This document shows, one piece after another, positions 22,400 through 30,525 of a stretch of 36,256 nucleotides of DNA; the stretch's first letter is position 1; the number at the start of each line of letters is the position of its first letter. The translations under genes were made by a program, and so were the position numbers. A model generated the notes under the pieces. The model saw only the letters and a list, made by a program, of their open reading frames with translations. It searched no databases and was not told the DNA's origin. Origin of the DNA: Anaerolineaceae bacterium UBA3924 (lineage in GTDB: Bacteria > Chloroflexota > Anaerolineae > Anaerolineales > Anaerolineaceae); NCBI GenBank assembly GCA_002385985.1, contig DGEO01000004.1:5869-42124 (forward strand), written 5' to 3'.

Positions 22400-24691
22400 T
22401 TACCGCCCGGCGGCGTAGGCGGCCAGGTTCTGCCACAGGCGCAGGTTTTCTTCCATCTCTCCCCTGCCGGCCAGCAGACCGGCATCCGCCAGCACCAGTA
22501 CCTCGCCCTCGCCGTAGGACACCAGCGCGGCCAGCGGCTGCCCGCCCAGCGAGCGGGCCAGCACCCGGGCGCCCTCCGGCAGGGTGAAGGGCACTCCGTT
22601 CTCCTCCACCAGCCGCAGGGTGGAAATGCCCTCCACCAGCGGGTGCTCGTCCGTGACCACGGCGGTGTCTCCGCTCACCGTCTCGCGCAGGAAGGAAACC
22701 CCGAAATACGCACCCAGGTCGTTGAGGTCCAGCAGGTCGTCGTTGGGCTCCCAGGCGGTGCGGTCGTGCTTGAGGCGGTTGGCGGAGTTGGCCAGCACCA
22801 GCAGCCCGCCGTCGTAGACGTAGCCGGCCAGCAGGCCGGCCTCGTCGGCCGTCCAGCCGGTGTCATACAGGGTCACATTTCCGTCCAGCGAGGGCAGGTC
22901 AAAGACCGGCGGCACGATCACCAGATCCGTCCCGCGTAAAGCCTGGGGCGTGACGGCGCTGCCGTAGGGAAGCAGGTCCACGTCAAAGCCGGCCAGCCTT
23001 AGCGCCAGGCCAAAACCGGCCTGCTCCGCCGGAGTCAGGTGCGGGATTTCGGTGCGGCTGGCGATCACCAGGGCGCGCTTATCCGCCCGGGGGAGGGTGC
23101 GCAGCGCTTCAGGCTCGGCAGGCGGGGAAAGCGCCGCCGAGAGGGCGATGGCGGCCATCTGCTCCAGCTCCTCGCCCATCTCGCGGGCCAGCTCCACGCT
23201 GTCGTACGGCTCGTGCAGGTGCCCGGCCGCCCAGTGACCGCCGTAAGCTGCCATCTGCTCCGTGTTCCCGTAGGTCAGCCGGGCGGCGGGCACGCCGAAC
23301 CCGGCCAGGCTGTTGTGCGCGGAGGTTACACCGGCGTACGTCTCCACGCTCACGCGCAGGCCGCGCACGGCCGCCTGCCGGGCCAGATGATCGGCCCAGG
23401 CCTGCCCGACTGAGGGGCCGTCCGTCCAGCCGGGGTCCCAGACTTTCAGGCTGAAGGCGGCGTCAATCCCCTCCAGCGGGTAAGAGAGGCCGTCCAGCGA
23501 GAGCATGCCCACGGTCTGGTCCAGCAGCGCCTGGTGCGTGGCGGCGAAATGCCCCGAGCCCCAAAGGCCCGGTTTCTCTGCGCCCAACCAGGCCAGGTAC
23601 AGGTCCACCGGCGGCTGGCGGCCGGTTTCGTTCAGCACCCGGGCGACCTCGAGCAGCGCCGCGCTGCCGCTGCCGCTGTCCAGCGCGCCCGGCGAGTTCG
23701 CGCTGTCGATCCCGGCGGTGATGATCACCGCCAGCGAGGACTCAGTCCCCGGGATGCGGGCGATCAGGTTGCCCGATTCGGCCGGGGAGAATACGTCCGC
23801 GTCCCAGATCAGCGAGACCTGGCTCACATTCCGCAGGTCCTCCCAATCTGCGACGCCCGCCGGCGCCAGGTCTTCCAGGCGAAAAAACAGCGTGGGCACC
23901 CGGGGCAGCCCGGTCTCCAGATAGGTCAGGACGGAGCTGTCGCCCAGGTAGGTGCCGTGGCTTTCGCCCGGGAGGTTGGAATAGCGGGTGACGATGACCA
24001 GCCCGGCCGGGCGGAGCGAGACCAGCCGCCGGGCGTTCTCCAGCGCGGCGGCCGGGTCCTGCAGAACCGGATCGATCAGCGCGTAGGCGGCGATGAGCAC
24101 CCGGCCCTCCGCCTGGCCCGGCTCCAGCGCTTCCAGCTCCCCGGGTGAGAGCGCAAAAGCCGCCGACCCGCTGACCCGCACCGGATTGCGCTGCGAATCG
24201 TTCAGCTGGCCGTCGGAATCATAGCGCAGCGCCGCCGACACCCAGTCGCGGTGCCCGAGGATGGCCTCGGCGGGCACTTCCACCTCCGCCCCGCCAACCG
24301 TGAGCAGCAGGCGCTCCTCCCAGAGCTCGGTGGCGGTGTACACCTGGAAGGACTGGCGCTCCAGCTCCAGCCCCAGGTCGTTCAGCCCGGCAAAGCCCTG
24401 CAGCTCGGCGGCGATGTAGTCCAGCGCTTCGGCCTCGCCGCTGCTGGCCGGACTGCGCCAGCCGGAATAGGCCTGAATAGCGGTCAGGTCCTCCAGATTG
24501 GCCAGCATGGCGCCCCGCGAGATCAGCTCAAACGGGTCACCGGGCCGTGCGGTGGGCGTCGGAGCCGCCTCCGGCAGGCCGGTAGCGCGGGCCGCGGCGG
24601 TCTCGGTGGGCAGCGGAACCGCGCCCGCCGGGGCGCATCCTGCCGCCAGCCCCAGCAGCGCCGCCGCAGTGAGGAGGGTTTTCAGCTTCAT
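22400..24691 (-). CDS. M28-like lipoprotein with degenerate metal site
   Basis: The 763-residue protein begins with a lipoprotein signal (lipobox LAAGC, Cys19) and a Thr/Pro-rich linker, so it is anchored outside the membrane. A PA-like insert (about 130-260) precedes an M28 aminopeptidase-type domain (about 300-520). The bridging Asp338 (SPGALDSGSG), the general base Glu372, Asp400 and His493 (HLHEPYDS) match zinc peptidases of this family. However, the first His ligand is Gly327 (AGIDS instead of AHYDS), and the Glu ligand after the base is Lys373 (AEKPGL instead of EEqGL). One ligand of each zinc is therefore lost, and activity is doubtful. A C-terminal Rossmann/glutamine-amidotransferase-like domain (about 540-760) follows, possibly for binding. 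Confidence 0.85.
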   Translation of the reverse strand: MKLKTLLTAAALLGLAAGCAPAGAVPLPTETAAARATGLPEAAPTPTARPGDPFELISRGAMLANLEDLTAIQAYSGWRSPASSGEAEALDYIAAELQGFAGLNDLGLELERQSFQVYTATELWEERLLLTVGGAEVEVPAEAILGHRDWVSAALRYDSDGQLNDSQRNPVRVSGSAAFALSPGELEALEPGQAEGRVLIAAYALIDPVLQDPAAALENARRLVSLRPAGLVIVTRYSNLPGESHGTYLGDSSVLTYLETGLPRVPTLFFRLEDLAPAGVADWEDLRNVSQVSLIWDADVFSPAESGNLIARIPGTESSLAVIITAGIDSANSPGALDSGSGSAALLEVARVLNETGRQPPVDLYLAWLGAEKPGLWGSGHFAATHQALLDQTVGMLSLDGLSYPLEGIDAAFSLKVWDPGWTDGPSVGQAWADHLARQAAVRGLRVSVETYAGVTSAHNSLAGFGVPAARLTYGNTEQMAAYGGHWAAGHLHEPYDSVELAREMGEELEQMAAIALSAALSPPAEPEALRTLPRADKRALVIASRTEIPHLTPAEQAGFGLALRLAGFDVDLLPYGSAVTPQALRGTDLVIVPPVFDLPSLDGNVTLYDTGWTADEAGLLAGYVYDGGLLVLANSANRLKHDRTAWEPNDDLLDLNDLGAYFGVSFLRETVSGDTAVVTDEHPLVEGISTLRLVEENGVPFTLPEGARVLARSLGGQPLAALVSYGEGEVLVLADAGLLAGRGEMEENLRLWQNLAAYAAGR

Positions 24692-24730
24692 CCGTGGGTT
24701 TCCTTAATTCCAGACCTGCCGTGTGGTTTG

Positions 24731-24761
24731 ATTATAAACAAAACCCCGCCTCGCCTGCCAA
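24731..24761 (-). promoter_or_regulatory. promoter of the M28-like gene
   Basis: On the minus strand, TTGGCA (24756-24761), a slightly long 19-base spacer and consensus TATAAT (24731-24736). It lies 40 nt before the start codon. Confidence 0.5.
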
Positions 24762-24856
24762 TCCTCACCTCCAGACCGTCCATCATCACCCGGAGAAGGT
24801 TAATAACGTTACTGGAAACAAGCCCGAGGCGCTCATACAATAAGATCAGAGGAATG

Positions 24857-25798
24857 ATGTCGATGGCAAACACGGCGCGGAACGAGCCCGGTTATCTGGA
24901 ACTGGCCCGCACAGGGGAGCTGCGCCAGCGGGTGGCCGAGGCGAACGCCAATCTGGCAGCCTGCAACGGCTGCGGCTGGGCCTGCGGGGTCAACCGCTTC
25001 AGCGGTGCGACCGGCCGGTGCCGCATGGGCATGCGCGCCATGATCAGCACCTACGGCCCGCACCTGGGCGAAGAAGACCCGCTGCGCGGCTGGCGCGGGT
25101 CCGGCACCATTTTCTTCACCCGCTGCAACCTGCGCTGTGTCTACTGCCAGAACCACTCCATCAGCCAGGCCCCGGCCGGGGTCGAGGTGACCGCGCCGCA
25201 GCTGGCGGCCATCATGCTCGAGCTGCAGGCCGAGGGCTGCCACAACATCAACCTGGTCTCCCCCTCCCACGTGGTGGCGCAGATCCTCTCCGCCGTGGAG
25301 TTAGCCGTCCAGAAGGGCCTCTCCATCCCCCTGGTGTACAACACCGGCGGGTATGATTCGCTCGAGTCGCTGCGGCTGCTCGACGGCGTGATCGACATCT
25401 ACATGCCCGACATGAAATACGGCGATGACGAGGCCGCGCTGCGGTTTTCGGGCGCGCCGCACTACACCCGCACCAACCAGGAGGCGGTCAAGGAGATGCA
25501 CCGCCAGGTCGGCGACCTGTACATCGGCCAGGACGGGCTGGCCCAGAGCGGCCTGCTGGTGCGACACCTGCTGCTGCCCGGCGGCGTCTCCGGCGCGGAA
25601 GAAGTGTTCCGCTTCCTCGCCGATGAGGTCTCCAAAAACACCTACCTGAACATCATGGACCAGTACCAGCCGGTCTACAACGCGCCGCGGTACCCGGAAA
25701 TCAACCGCCGCATCAACTCCGGCGAATACCAGCACGCCGTGCAGCTGGCCCATGAGCTGGGCCTCAACCGCCTTGACCGGCGCAAGCGGTTGATGTAG
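24857..25798 (+). CDS. PflX-like radical SAM protein (COG1313 type)
   Basis: The 313-residue protein has an N-terminal cysteine set (Cys36, 39, 43 and 55; CNGCGWACGVNR ... GRC) that could hold an extra cluster. It then has the radical SAM CxxxCxxC loop, TRCNLRCVYCQN (Cys90, 94, 97), and a TIM-barrel core with LVSPSHV, LVYNTGGY, DIYMPDMKY and VRHLLLPG. This layout matches PflX, relatives of pyruvate formate-lyase activase whose target is unknown. ATGs at 24854, 24857 and 24863 share the ribosome site GAGGA (24848-24852); I chose 24857. The long open frame upstream is on the antisense strand of the M28-like gene and is not coding. TACAAT (24836-24841) is a possible -10 box. No glycyl-radical enzyme is adjacent. 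Confidence 0.9.
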   Translation: MSMANTARNEPGYLELARTGELRQRVAEANANLAACNGCGWACGVNRFSGATGRCRMGMRAMISTYGPHLGEEDPLRGWRGSGTIFFTRCNLRCVYCQNHSISQAPAGVEVTAPQLAAIMLELQAEGCHNINLVSPSHVVAQILSAVELAVQKGLSIPLVYNTGGYDSLESLRLLDGVIDIYMPDMKYGDDEAALRFSGAPHYTRTNQEAVKEMHRQVGDLYIGQDGLAQSGLLVRHLLLPGGVSGAEEVFRFLADEVSKNTYLNIMDQYQPVYNAPRYPEINRRINSGEYQHAVQLAHELGLNRLDRRKRLM

Positions 25799-25807
25799 CT
25801 GCCGGTC

Positions 25808-25835
25808 TTGCCTTTTGCCCGATTCGCGTTATAGT
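25808..25835 (+). promoter_or_regulatory. promoter with no gene downstream on its strand
   Basis: TTGCCT (25808-25813), 16 bases, and TATAGT (25830-25835). It fires into a gene-free stretch that ends in a terminator-like hairpin; see the candidate RNA at 25842. Confidence 0.5.
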
Positions 25836-25841
25836 AGGGTT

Positions 25842-25950
25842 AACAGGCGGCCCGCGCCGGCTGCATTCCCTGGCTGGCGCGAGTCTGGGCTGGCATCTCT
25901 CCGCGAGATGCTTCCCTTCATTCACAACCCCGGGATCTGCCCGGGGTTTG
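25842..25950 (+). ncRNA. candidate ~110-nt small RNA
   Basis: Downstream of the orphan promoter are three hairpins in a row: GCGCC/GGCGC with a 17-base loop (about 25855-25881), CATCTC/GAGATG around TCCGC (about 25895-25911), and CCCCGGG/CCCGGGG around ATCTG (25928-25946) followed by TTTGTG, which resembles a weak terminator. No ribosome site with a sensible short frame is evident. It could equally be the 3' trailer of the radical SAM gene combined with the terminator of the convergent kinase gene. Confidence 0.35.
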
Positions 25951-25968
25951 TGCTGGACTGCGGGGGAA

Positions 25969-28323
25969 TCAGGCCTGGGCCGGGGCGACCGAGTCCCCGC
26001 CGGCAGGTCTCTCCGCCGCGCCGTCCGCGTCCCTAGAGTTCAGCGGCACGCGCACCCGCACCAGCGTGCCTTCCCCCGGCGCGGACTGGATTTCCAGTGC
26101 CCCGCCCACGGATTCAACCCGCTCCTGGGCGGCCACCAGCCCGATCCGGCCGCTGCGCGCGCTTTCCACCCAGGTCTTGGGCACGGCAAAGCCCACGCCG
26201 TTGTCGCGGATCTCCAGCTGTGCCTCGCGGCTGTTGAACACGAAGCGCACGAAGGCGTCCGTGGCGTTGGAGTGCTTGGCGATGTTGTTCATCACTTCCT
26301 GGTACACGCGGAACAGCACCAGGCGGATCGGCTCGGGCAGCAGCTGGGCGTCGGGCAGCAGCTCCAGGTGAACTTCCAGCCCGGCATACTTCTGGCGGTA
26401 GCTTTCCACGTGCGAGCGGATGGCCTTCTCCAGCCCGAAGGGGGCCAGCGCCGGCGGTCGCAGGCTGTAGCAGTAGTCGCGCAGGTCGTCGGTCACCTCG
26501 GAAAGCGTGCGCCGGATGGTGTCCATCTGCTTCAGCCGCTCGGCTCTCTGGGGCTTATCCAGCGCCTCGCCGATGGAGAACTGCAGCCCGATCAGCTCCT
26601 GCAGCAGGCCCTCGTGCAGGTGATGGGCGATCTGCAGGCGCTCCATCTCGCGGCTTTCCATCAGGTGGTGGTGTATTTCAATCTGAGCGGCCGCCTGACT
26701 GCGCTCCACCTCGGCGCGCTTGCTCTCGGTGATGTCCTGCAGCACACCCACCGCCCCGGTGATCACGCCCTCGCGGTTGATCACCGGCGCGCTGCTGGCC
26801 AGCACCTGCACCACCGGGCTGCCCGGCCGGCGGATGACCATCTCCAGGTTCTGGACGGTCTCGCCCCGCAGCGCGGAGCAGAAGGGCGGCAGGTCGTCCG
26901 CCTTCACCCGGCCGCCGTCCGCATAGGAGAACCAGGCGGCGATCCTGTCCGGATCGAAGGGTTTATCCTCCGCGAGGTCGCCCAGCAGCTGCGCGGCGAT
27001 GGGATTGATGCGCACCGGCTGGCCGGCCTCATCCACCAGAATGATGCCGATGGGCGCGTACTGCACGATCACTTCCAGCCGCTTCTGCTCCAGGTCGGCC
27101 TGGCGGTTGGCCAGCACCTCCTGGGTGGTCTCGTGCAGCAGCAGGATGGTGCCGTCGATCGCCCCGGCCTCGTCGAAGGTCGGGTTGATGGTGATGTTGA
27201 AGAAGGCCAGCTCCAGCACCCCGTCGCGCTGCATCCACAGCGGCATCGCCAGCGCGCTGACCGGGTCGCCGTTCTGGTACACCCGGTCCAGCAGGGGGAC
27301 GATTTGCGCGGCCGCCCCGGGCCAGATCCTGGCAATCGGACGGCCAATGATGCGCCCCGGTCGGTCCCGCAGCGCCTGGAAGGCCGGGTTGGCCAGCAGG
27401 AAGCGGTGCTGCGGCCCGGTGGTGAGCGCGATGGCAAAGGGCGCCTCACGCACCAGACGCTGCAGCAGCTCCGTCTGGCGGTAGTGCTCAAAGGCGATGC
27501 GCTCGCGCTCCAGTTCGGCCAGGCGGCGCCGGGTGATATCCACCACCAGCCCGCGGATGATCGCCGGCTGCCCGTCCGCGCCCACTTCGGCGCTGCCCAG
27601 CGCCTGCAGCCAGCGGATGGACTCGTCCGGATGCACCACGCGCAGCTCGGTCTCAAAATCCCGCCCGATTCCTTCCATCACGCGGCGGATGCTGTCGTCC
27701 AGCGCGTCGCGGTCCTCTGGATGTACCCGCTCGTAAAACAGGTCGAAGGAGACCGGCTGGTCCGGCCCTACCCCCACCAGGGAGCGCATCTGCTCGTTCC
27801 ACTCCATGTGGTTGCGCTCCAGGTTCCAGTCCCACAGGCCCACTTCCGCCGCCTGGGTGGTGAAGGCCAGCCGCTCCCGGCTGGCGCGCAGTTCGTCCTG
27901 CGCTTTTTTATAGGAAGTGATATCGAGGATCGAGCCGGCGAACATATCCCCGTCGAGGGGATAGATGGTGAACAGATACAGGCGGTCGTCGTTGGGGAAG
28001 AAGTCTTCCAACCGCAGCGGTTTGCCCGACCGGTCGACGCTGCGCATTTTTTCCATCAGGAAGGTCAGCTGTTCCGGCGGCTGGGCCAGTTCACTGGCTC
28101 TCACGTTTAACAGCTGGTCAAGCTTCAGCTTGAAGTACGCCAGAAAGGCCTCGTTGACGTCCCGGAAGATCCAGTCCTGCACCTGGCCCTGTGAATCACG
28201 CAGCGCTTCAACCAGAACCTGGGCTTCGAGTTTGCTCCTGAAAAGCTGCTGGTAAACGCTATCCCGTTCCGGCGAATTGTTCCCCCTTTCTGTCCTGCCC
28301 TGAAACGATCCAGTAATACCCAT
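25969..28323 (-). CDS. soluble four-PAS NarL-type histidine kinase
   Basis: The 784-residue protein has four PAS domains (about 25-140, 150-265, 285-400 and 415-535), followed by a HisKA_3 dimerisation helix and an HATPase domain. The H-box reads ERLQIAHHLHEGLLQ, with the phosphoacceptor His570; the usual HD is HE here, which keeps the acidic neighbour. The N-box is EVMNNIAKHS (676-685), G1 is DNGVGF (707-712) and G2 is RIGLVAAQERV (726-736). No transmembrane segment is visible, so it is cytosolic. The start has an excellent GGAGGTGA ribosome site. It has no regulator beside it; the lone NarL-type receiver 7 kb away is a candidate partner. Confidence 0.93.
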   Translation of the reverse strand: MGITGSFQGRTERGNNSPERDSVYQQLFRSKLEAQVLVEALRDSQGQVQDWIFRDVNEAFLAYFKLKLDQLLNVRASELAQPPEQLTFLMEKMRSVDRSGKPLRLEDFFPNDDRLYLFTIYPLDGDMFAGSILDITSYKKAQDELRASRERLAFTTQAAEVGLWDWNLERNHMEWNEQMRSLVGVGPDQPVSFDLFYERVHPEDRDALDDSIRRVMEGIGRDFETELRVVHPDESIRWLQALGSAEVGADGQPAIIRGLVVDITRRRLAELERERIAFEHYRQTELLQRLVREAPFAIALTTGPQHRFLLANPAFQALRDRPGRIIGRPIARIWPGAAAQIVPLLDRVYQNGDPVSALAMPLWMQRDGVLELAFFNITINPTFDEAGAIDGTILLLHETTQEVLANRQADLEQKRLEVIVQYAPIGIILVDEAGQPVRINPIAAQLLGDLAEDKPFDPDRIAAWFSYADGGRVKADDLPPFCSALRGETVQNLEMVIRRPGSPVVQVLASSAPVINREGVITGAVGVLQDITESKRAEVERSQAAAQIEIHHHLMESREMERLQIAHHLHEGLLQELIGLQFSIGEALDKPQRAERLKQMDTIRRTLSEVTDDLRDYCYSLRPPALAPFGLEKAIRSHVESYRQKYAGLEVHLELLPDAQLLPEPIRLVLFRVYQEVMNNIAKHSNATDAFVRFVFNSREAQLEIRDNGVGFAVPKTWVESARSGRIGLVAAQERVESVGGALEIQSAPGEGTLVRVRVPLNSRDADGAAERPAGGDSVAPAQA

Positions 28324-28416
28324 CCGCGTTCACCTCCGGCGGGGCTGGCGCGGGAACCAGCCGCCGCTGACCTCACGACGATCCGTGTCACTCATTCTGT
28401 CATAAGATGACCGGAA

Positions 28417-28464
28417 TGTCCAGTTGAGCCGTACCGAGCTGGACAGACTAATACAGTCATTCTA
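28417..28464 (-). promoter_or_regulatory. kinase -10 box and downstream inverted repeat
   Basis: On the minus strand, TAGAAT (28459-28464) is a -10 candidate without a clear -35. Directly downstream, TGTCCAG (28417-28423) and CTGGACA (28439-28445) form a perfect 7-bp inverted repeat with a 15-base centre, suited to a dimeric regulator or a leader hairpin. Confidence 0.4.
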
Positions 28465-28587
28465 CCTTAAACTGGTAATTAATATTATCTAACCTCAGGG
28501 GAACCGCCCAGATCATCCGGCGCCCCCGCCGCCGGGAACCGATGGCGCCTCTGGATACCCCCTCTTTTCCTCGCGCCGGGCGGGTGG

Positions 28588-28593
28588 TACAAT
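28588..28593 (+). promoter_or_regulatory. -10 box of the flavodoxin-like gene
   Basis: TACAAT lies about 80 nt before the start. The 17-base-spaced -35 position reads TTTTCC, a poor match. Confidence 0.4.
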
Positions 28594-28673
28594 GAAATCG
28601 CACTCCCCCTGTGTTTCATCAACTGACGCCCGCACACATGCATGGCTGCCCGACCGGCAGCAAGGAGGCTGTC

Positions 28674-29189
28674 ATGAACCCTCGAGTTCTGGTCACGTAC
28701 GCCACCTGGTCCGGGTCGACCGGTGAAGTGGCCGAAGCGGTGGGCGAAACAATGCGCGCCGGCGGCACCGGCGTGGACGTGCTGCCCGTCCGGGCAGTCG
28801 AGACGGTGGACGTCTACCAGGCCGTGGTGCTCGGCACGCCGGTGCGTCTGGGAAAGCCCCACAACGACGCCCTGGCATTCCTGCGGCGCTTCCGCCAGCC
28901 CCTGGCCTCCATCCGGACGGCCTTCTTTATTGTCTGCCTGACCATGATGAAAGACACCCCGGACAACCGCTGCACAGCCGAGTCCTACCTGGACATCGTC
29001 CGACGGCAGGCGCCTGAAGTCCAGCCGCTGGCCACCGGCCTGTTCGCCGGCGTGATGATCCCCGAGCGGCTGTCCTTCCCGCTCAACAAGATGATGGCCG
29101 CCTCCAAAGACATGCCGCGGGGAAACTTCCGCGACTGGGCCGCCGTGCGGGTGTGGGCCTATGAGCTGAAAAAAGTGCTTCTTGAGTAA
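28674..29189 (+). CDS. flavodoxin-domain protein (HemG/flavodoxin_5-like)
   Basis: The 171-residue protein has a single flavodoxin fold. The FMN phosphate loop is TYATWSGSTGEVAEAV (residues 8-23), with VVLGTPVRLGKPH at about 51-63 as the second FMN-contacting loop. The length and loops match the flavodoxin_5 family, which includes oxygen-independent protoporphyrinogen oxidase HemG and archaeal/bacterial flavoproteins of unknown use. AAGGAGG before the ATG at 28674 decides the start against the upstream in-frame ATG at 28611. The region has no haem genes, so assignment as HemG is not supported beyond the fold. Probable single-gene transcript. Confidence 0.85.
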   Translation: MNPRVLVTYATWSGSTGEVAEAVGETMRAGGTGVDVLPVRAVETVDVYQAVVLGTPVRLGKPHNDALAFLRRFRQPLASIRTAFFIVCLTMMKDTPDNRCTAESYLDIVRRQAPEVQPLATGLFAGVMIPERLSFPLNKMMAASKDMPRGNFRDWAAVRVWAYELKKVLLE

Positions 29190-29254
29190 ACCCGGCCCGG
29201 GCGGGGTTATGCTAAAATAGGCGCTAATTGTCCGATTTAGCGAAGGGAGTACGC

Positions 29255-29449
29255 ATGACCTCAACTCAGCCTACCTGTGTCTTATGCGGCATGGACGACA
29301 GCCAGGCCCCGCTGGTGCGCTTCCAGTACCAGGGCCAGACCTACTGGATCTGCACGAAGGACTTCCCCACCCTGATTCACCGGCCGCAGATGCTAGCCGG
29401 CAAGCTCCCCGGAGCGGAGCGCATCACCCCCGGCGAGCACGACCATTAA
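29255..29449 (+). CDS. 64-residue cysteine protein, probable zinc binder
   Basis: The small protein has CVLCG (Cys8, Cys11) and then WICTKDFPTLIHRP (Cys33, His42), a set that could bind one zinc in a short ribbon. The strong ribosome site AAGGGAG lies 5 bases before the ATG at 29255; the in-frame codons upstream lack one. The C-terminal tail is polar and ends HDH. I cannot name a family. A hairpin follows immediately after the stop. Confidence 0.75.
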   Translation: MTSTQPTCVLCGMDDSQAPLVRFQYQGQTYWICTKDFPTLIHRPQMLAGKLPGAERITPGEHDH

Positions 29450-29454
29450 TCAAC

Positions 29455-29489
29455 CAGTCCCCGTGGGGCGATCAAGCTCACGGGGACTG
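29455..29489. terminator. hairpin between convergent genes
   Basis: CAGTCCCCGTG (29455-29465) pairs perfectly with CACGGGGACTG (29479-29489), 13-base loop. The T-run is poor on both strands (GCTTTC on the plus side), so termination is likely but not certain. It separates the cysteine protein gene from the DegV gene. Confidence 0.6.
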
Positions 29490-29511
29490 CGCTTTCAAAG
29501 GTTTCTTCGGC

Positions 29512-30375
29512 TCAGGGGAGCGTGTAATAGCAGACACCGGCCGTTCCCGGCCCGCTGTGCACCGACAGCACCGGGGACAGCTCGGCGATGATGCTTTCCA
29601 CACATTCGACGCGGGATTCCACCAGCGCGCGCAGTTCTTCCACCTCCTCGCGCGCCCCGGCGTGCACGAAGGCGGCCTTGATGCGCCCGCCCGGCCCGGC
29701 GTCCCGTTCCACCAGCTCGGCGATGCGGCGGTAAGCCCGCGGGCGCGAGCGCTCCACGCCTAAAGCCACGACCACCCCGTCCTTCAGGCTGATCAGCGGC
29801 TTGATGTTGAACATACTGCCCACCAGGTGCTGGGCCTTGCCGATGCGGCCGCCTTTATACAGGTATTTCAGCGTGTCCGCGGTCTGGATCATGCGCGCTC
29901 GAGGGATCAGGTTCTTCACCAGGGCGACGATCTCCTCCAGCGTGCAGCCGGCCAGCGCGGCGCGGGCCGCCTCCAGCACCATCCAGCCCTGGCACATGGA
30001 AACGTTCAGCGTATCGATCACCTCCCAGCGCAGGCCGGGGATGCGCTCCAGCGCCATTTCCCGGGCCACCGAGGCCGCCTGATAGGCCCCGCTGCCCTTT
30101 GAGGTGATGTGAATGCTGACAATATCCTTAATGCCGGTGGCCACCAGCTCCTCCACCGCCGCGTAATAATCCCCCGGACCGGGGCTTGCGGTGGTGGGCA
30201 GGGTCTCAGCTGTTCTCAGCCATTCGATGAATTCTTCCCGCTGGATGGTGACCAGATCACGCAGCACTTCCTTGCCGCGGTGGATGTAGTAAGCCACAGT
30301 TTTGATCGGCAGGTCAGCCATCAGAGGCTCAGGGATGCTGGCACAGCTGTCGGTGACCACATGAACGGTGCGCAT
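29512..30375 (-). CDS. DegV family fatty-acid-binding protein
   Basis: The 287-residue protein has the DegV/FakB two-domain fold: VHVVTDSCASIPEPL at the start, PTTASPGPGDYYA (the TSxPS-like fatty-acid contact loop, here TTASPG), ITSKGSGAYQAA, and LKYLYKGGRIGKA. DegV proteins bind fatty acids and, in Gram-positive bacteria, present them to the kinase FakA for phosphorylation. No FakA-like kinase lies in this window. GGGAGG before the ATG is a good ribosome site with 8-base spacing. Probably monocistronic, with 150 nt separating it from pncB upstream. Confidence 0.92.
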   Translation of the reverse strand: MRTVHVVTDSCASIPEPLMADLPIKTVAYYIHRGKEVLRDLVTIQREEFIEWLRTAETLPTTASPGPGDYYAAVEELVATGIKDIVSIHITSKGSGAYQAASVAREMALERIPGLRWEVIDTLNVSMCQGWMVLEAARAALAGCTLEEIVALVKNLIPRARMIQTADTLKYLYKGGRIGKAQHLVGSMFNIKPLISLKDGVVVALGVERSRPRAYRRIAELVERDAGPGGRIKAAFVHAGAREEVEELRALVESRVECVESIIAELSPVLSVHSGPGTAGVCYYTLP

Positions 30376-30525
30376 CAGGCATACCTCCCGGATTATTTGT
30401 CCTTACCCCCTGTTTGGCCTCTTTTTACAGAAGCCTCACCCCCATACTGTACCCGAAAGGACAGCGGGGCTCATCCGTCCATGGTCCTATTTCTCCTGCC
30501 TTCCGGCAGTATGACCCGGTATGAC

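Larger units (their letters stand above)
28324..28673. other. divergent gene-free region between kinase and flavodoxin genes
   Basis: The 350 bases contain the divergent promoters and one inverted repeat (listed separately). The centre (28445-28495) is AT-rich. I see no small gene; the frames that enter from the kinase and flavodoxin sides lack ribosome sites. Confidence 0.5.

Noticed and set aside
24251..24856. Long N-terminal extension of the radical SAM protein
   Set aside because: This stretch is antisense to the M28-like gene and its composition is that of a shadow frame. The ribosome site lies at 24848-24852.
25815..26036. Short plus-strand frame after the radical SAM gene
   Set aside because: No ribosome site. 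Its second half is antisense to the kinase, and Pro/Arg-rich composition points to noise.
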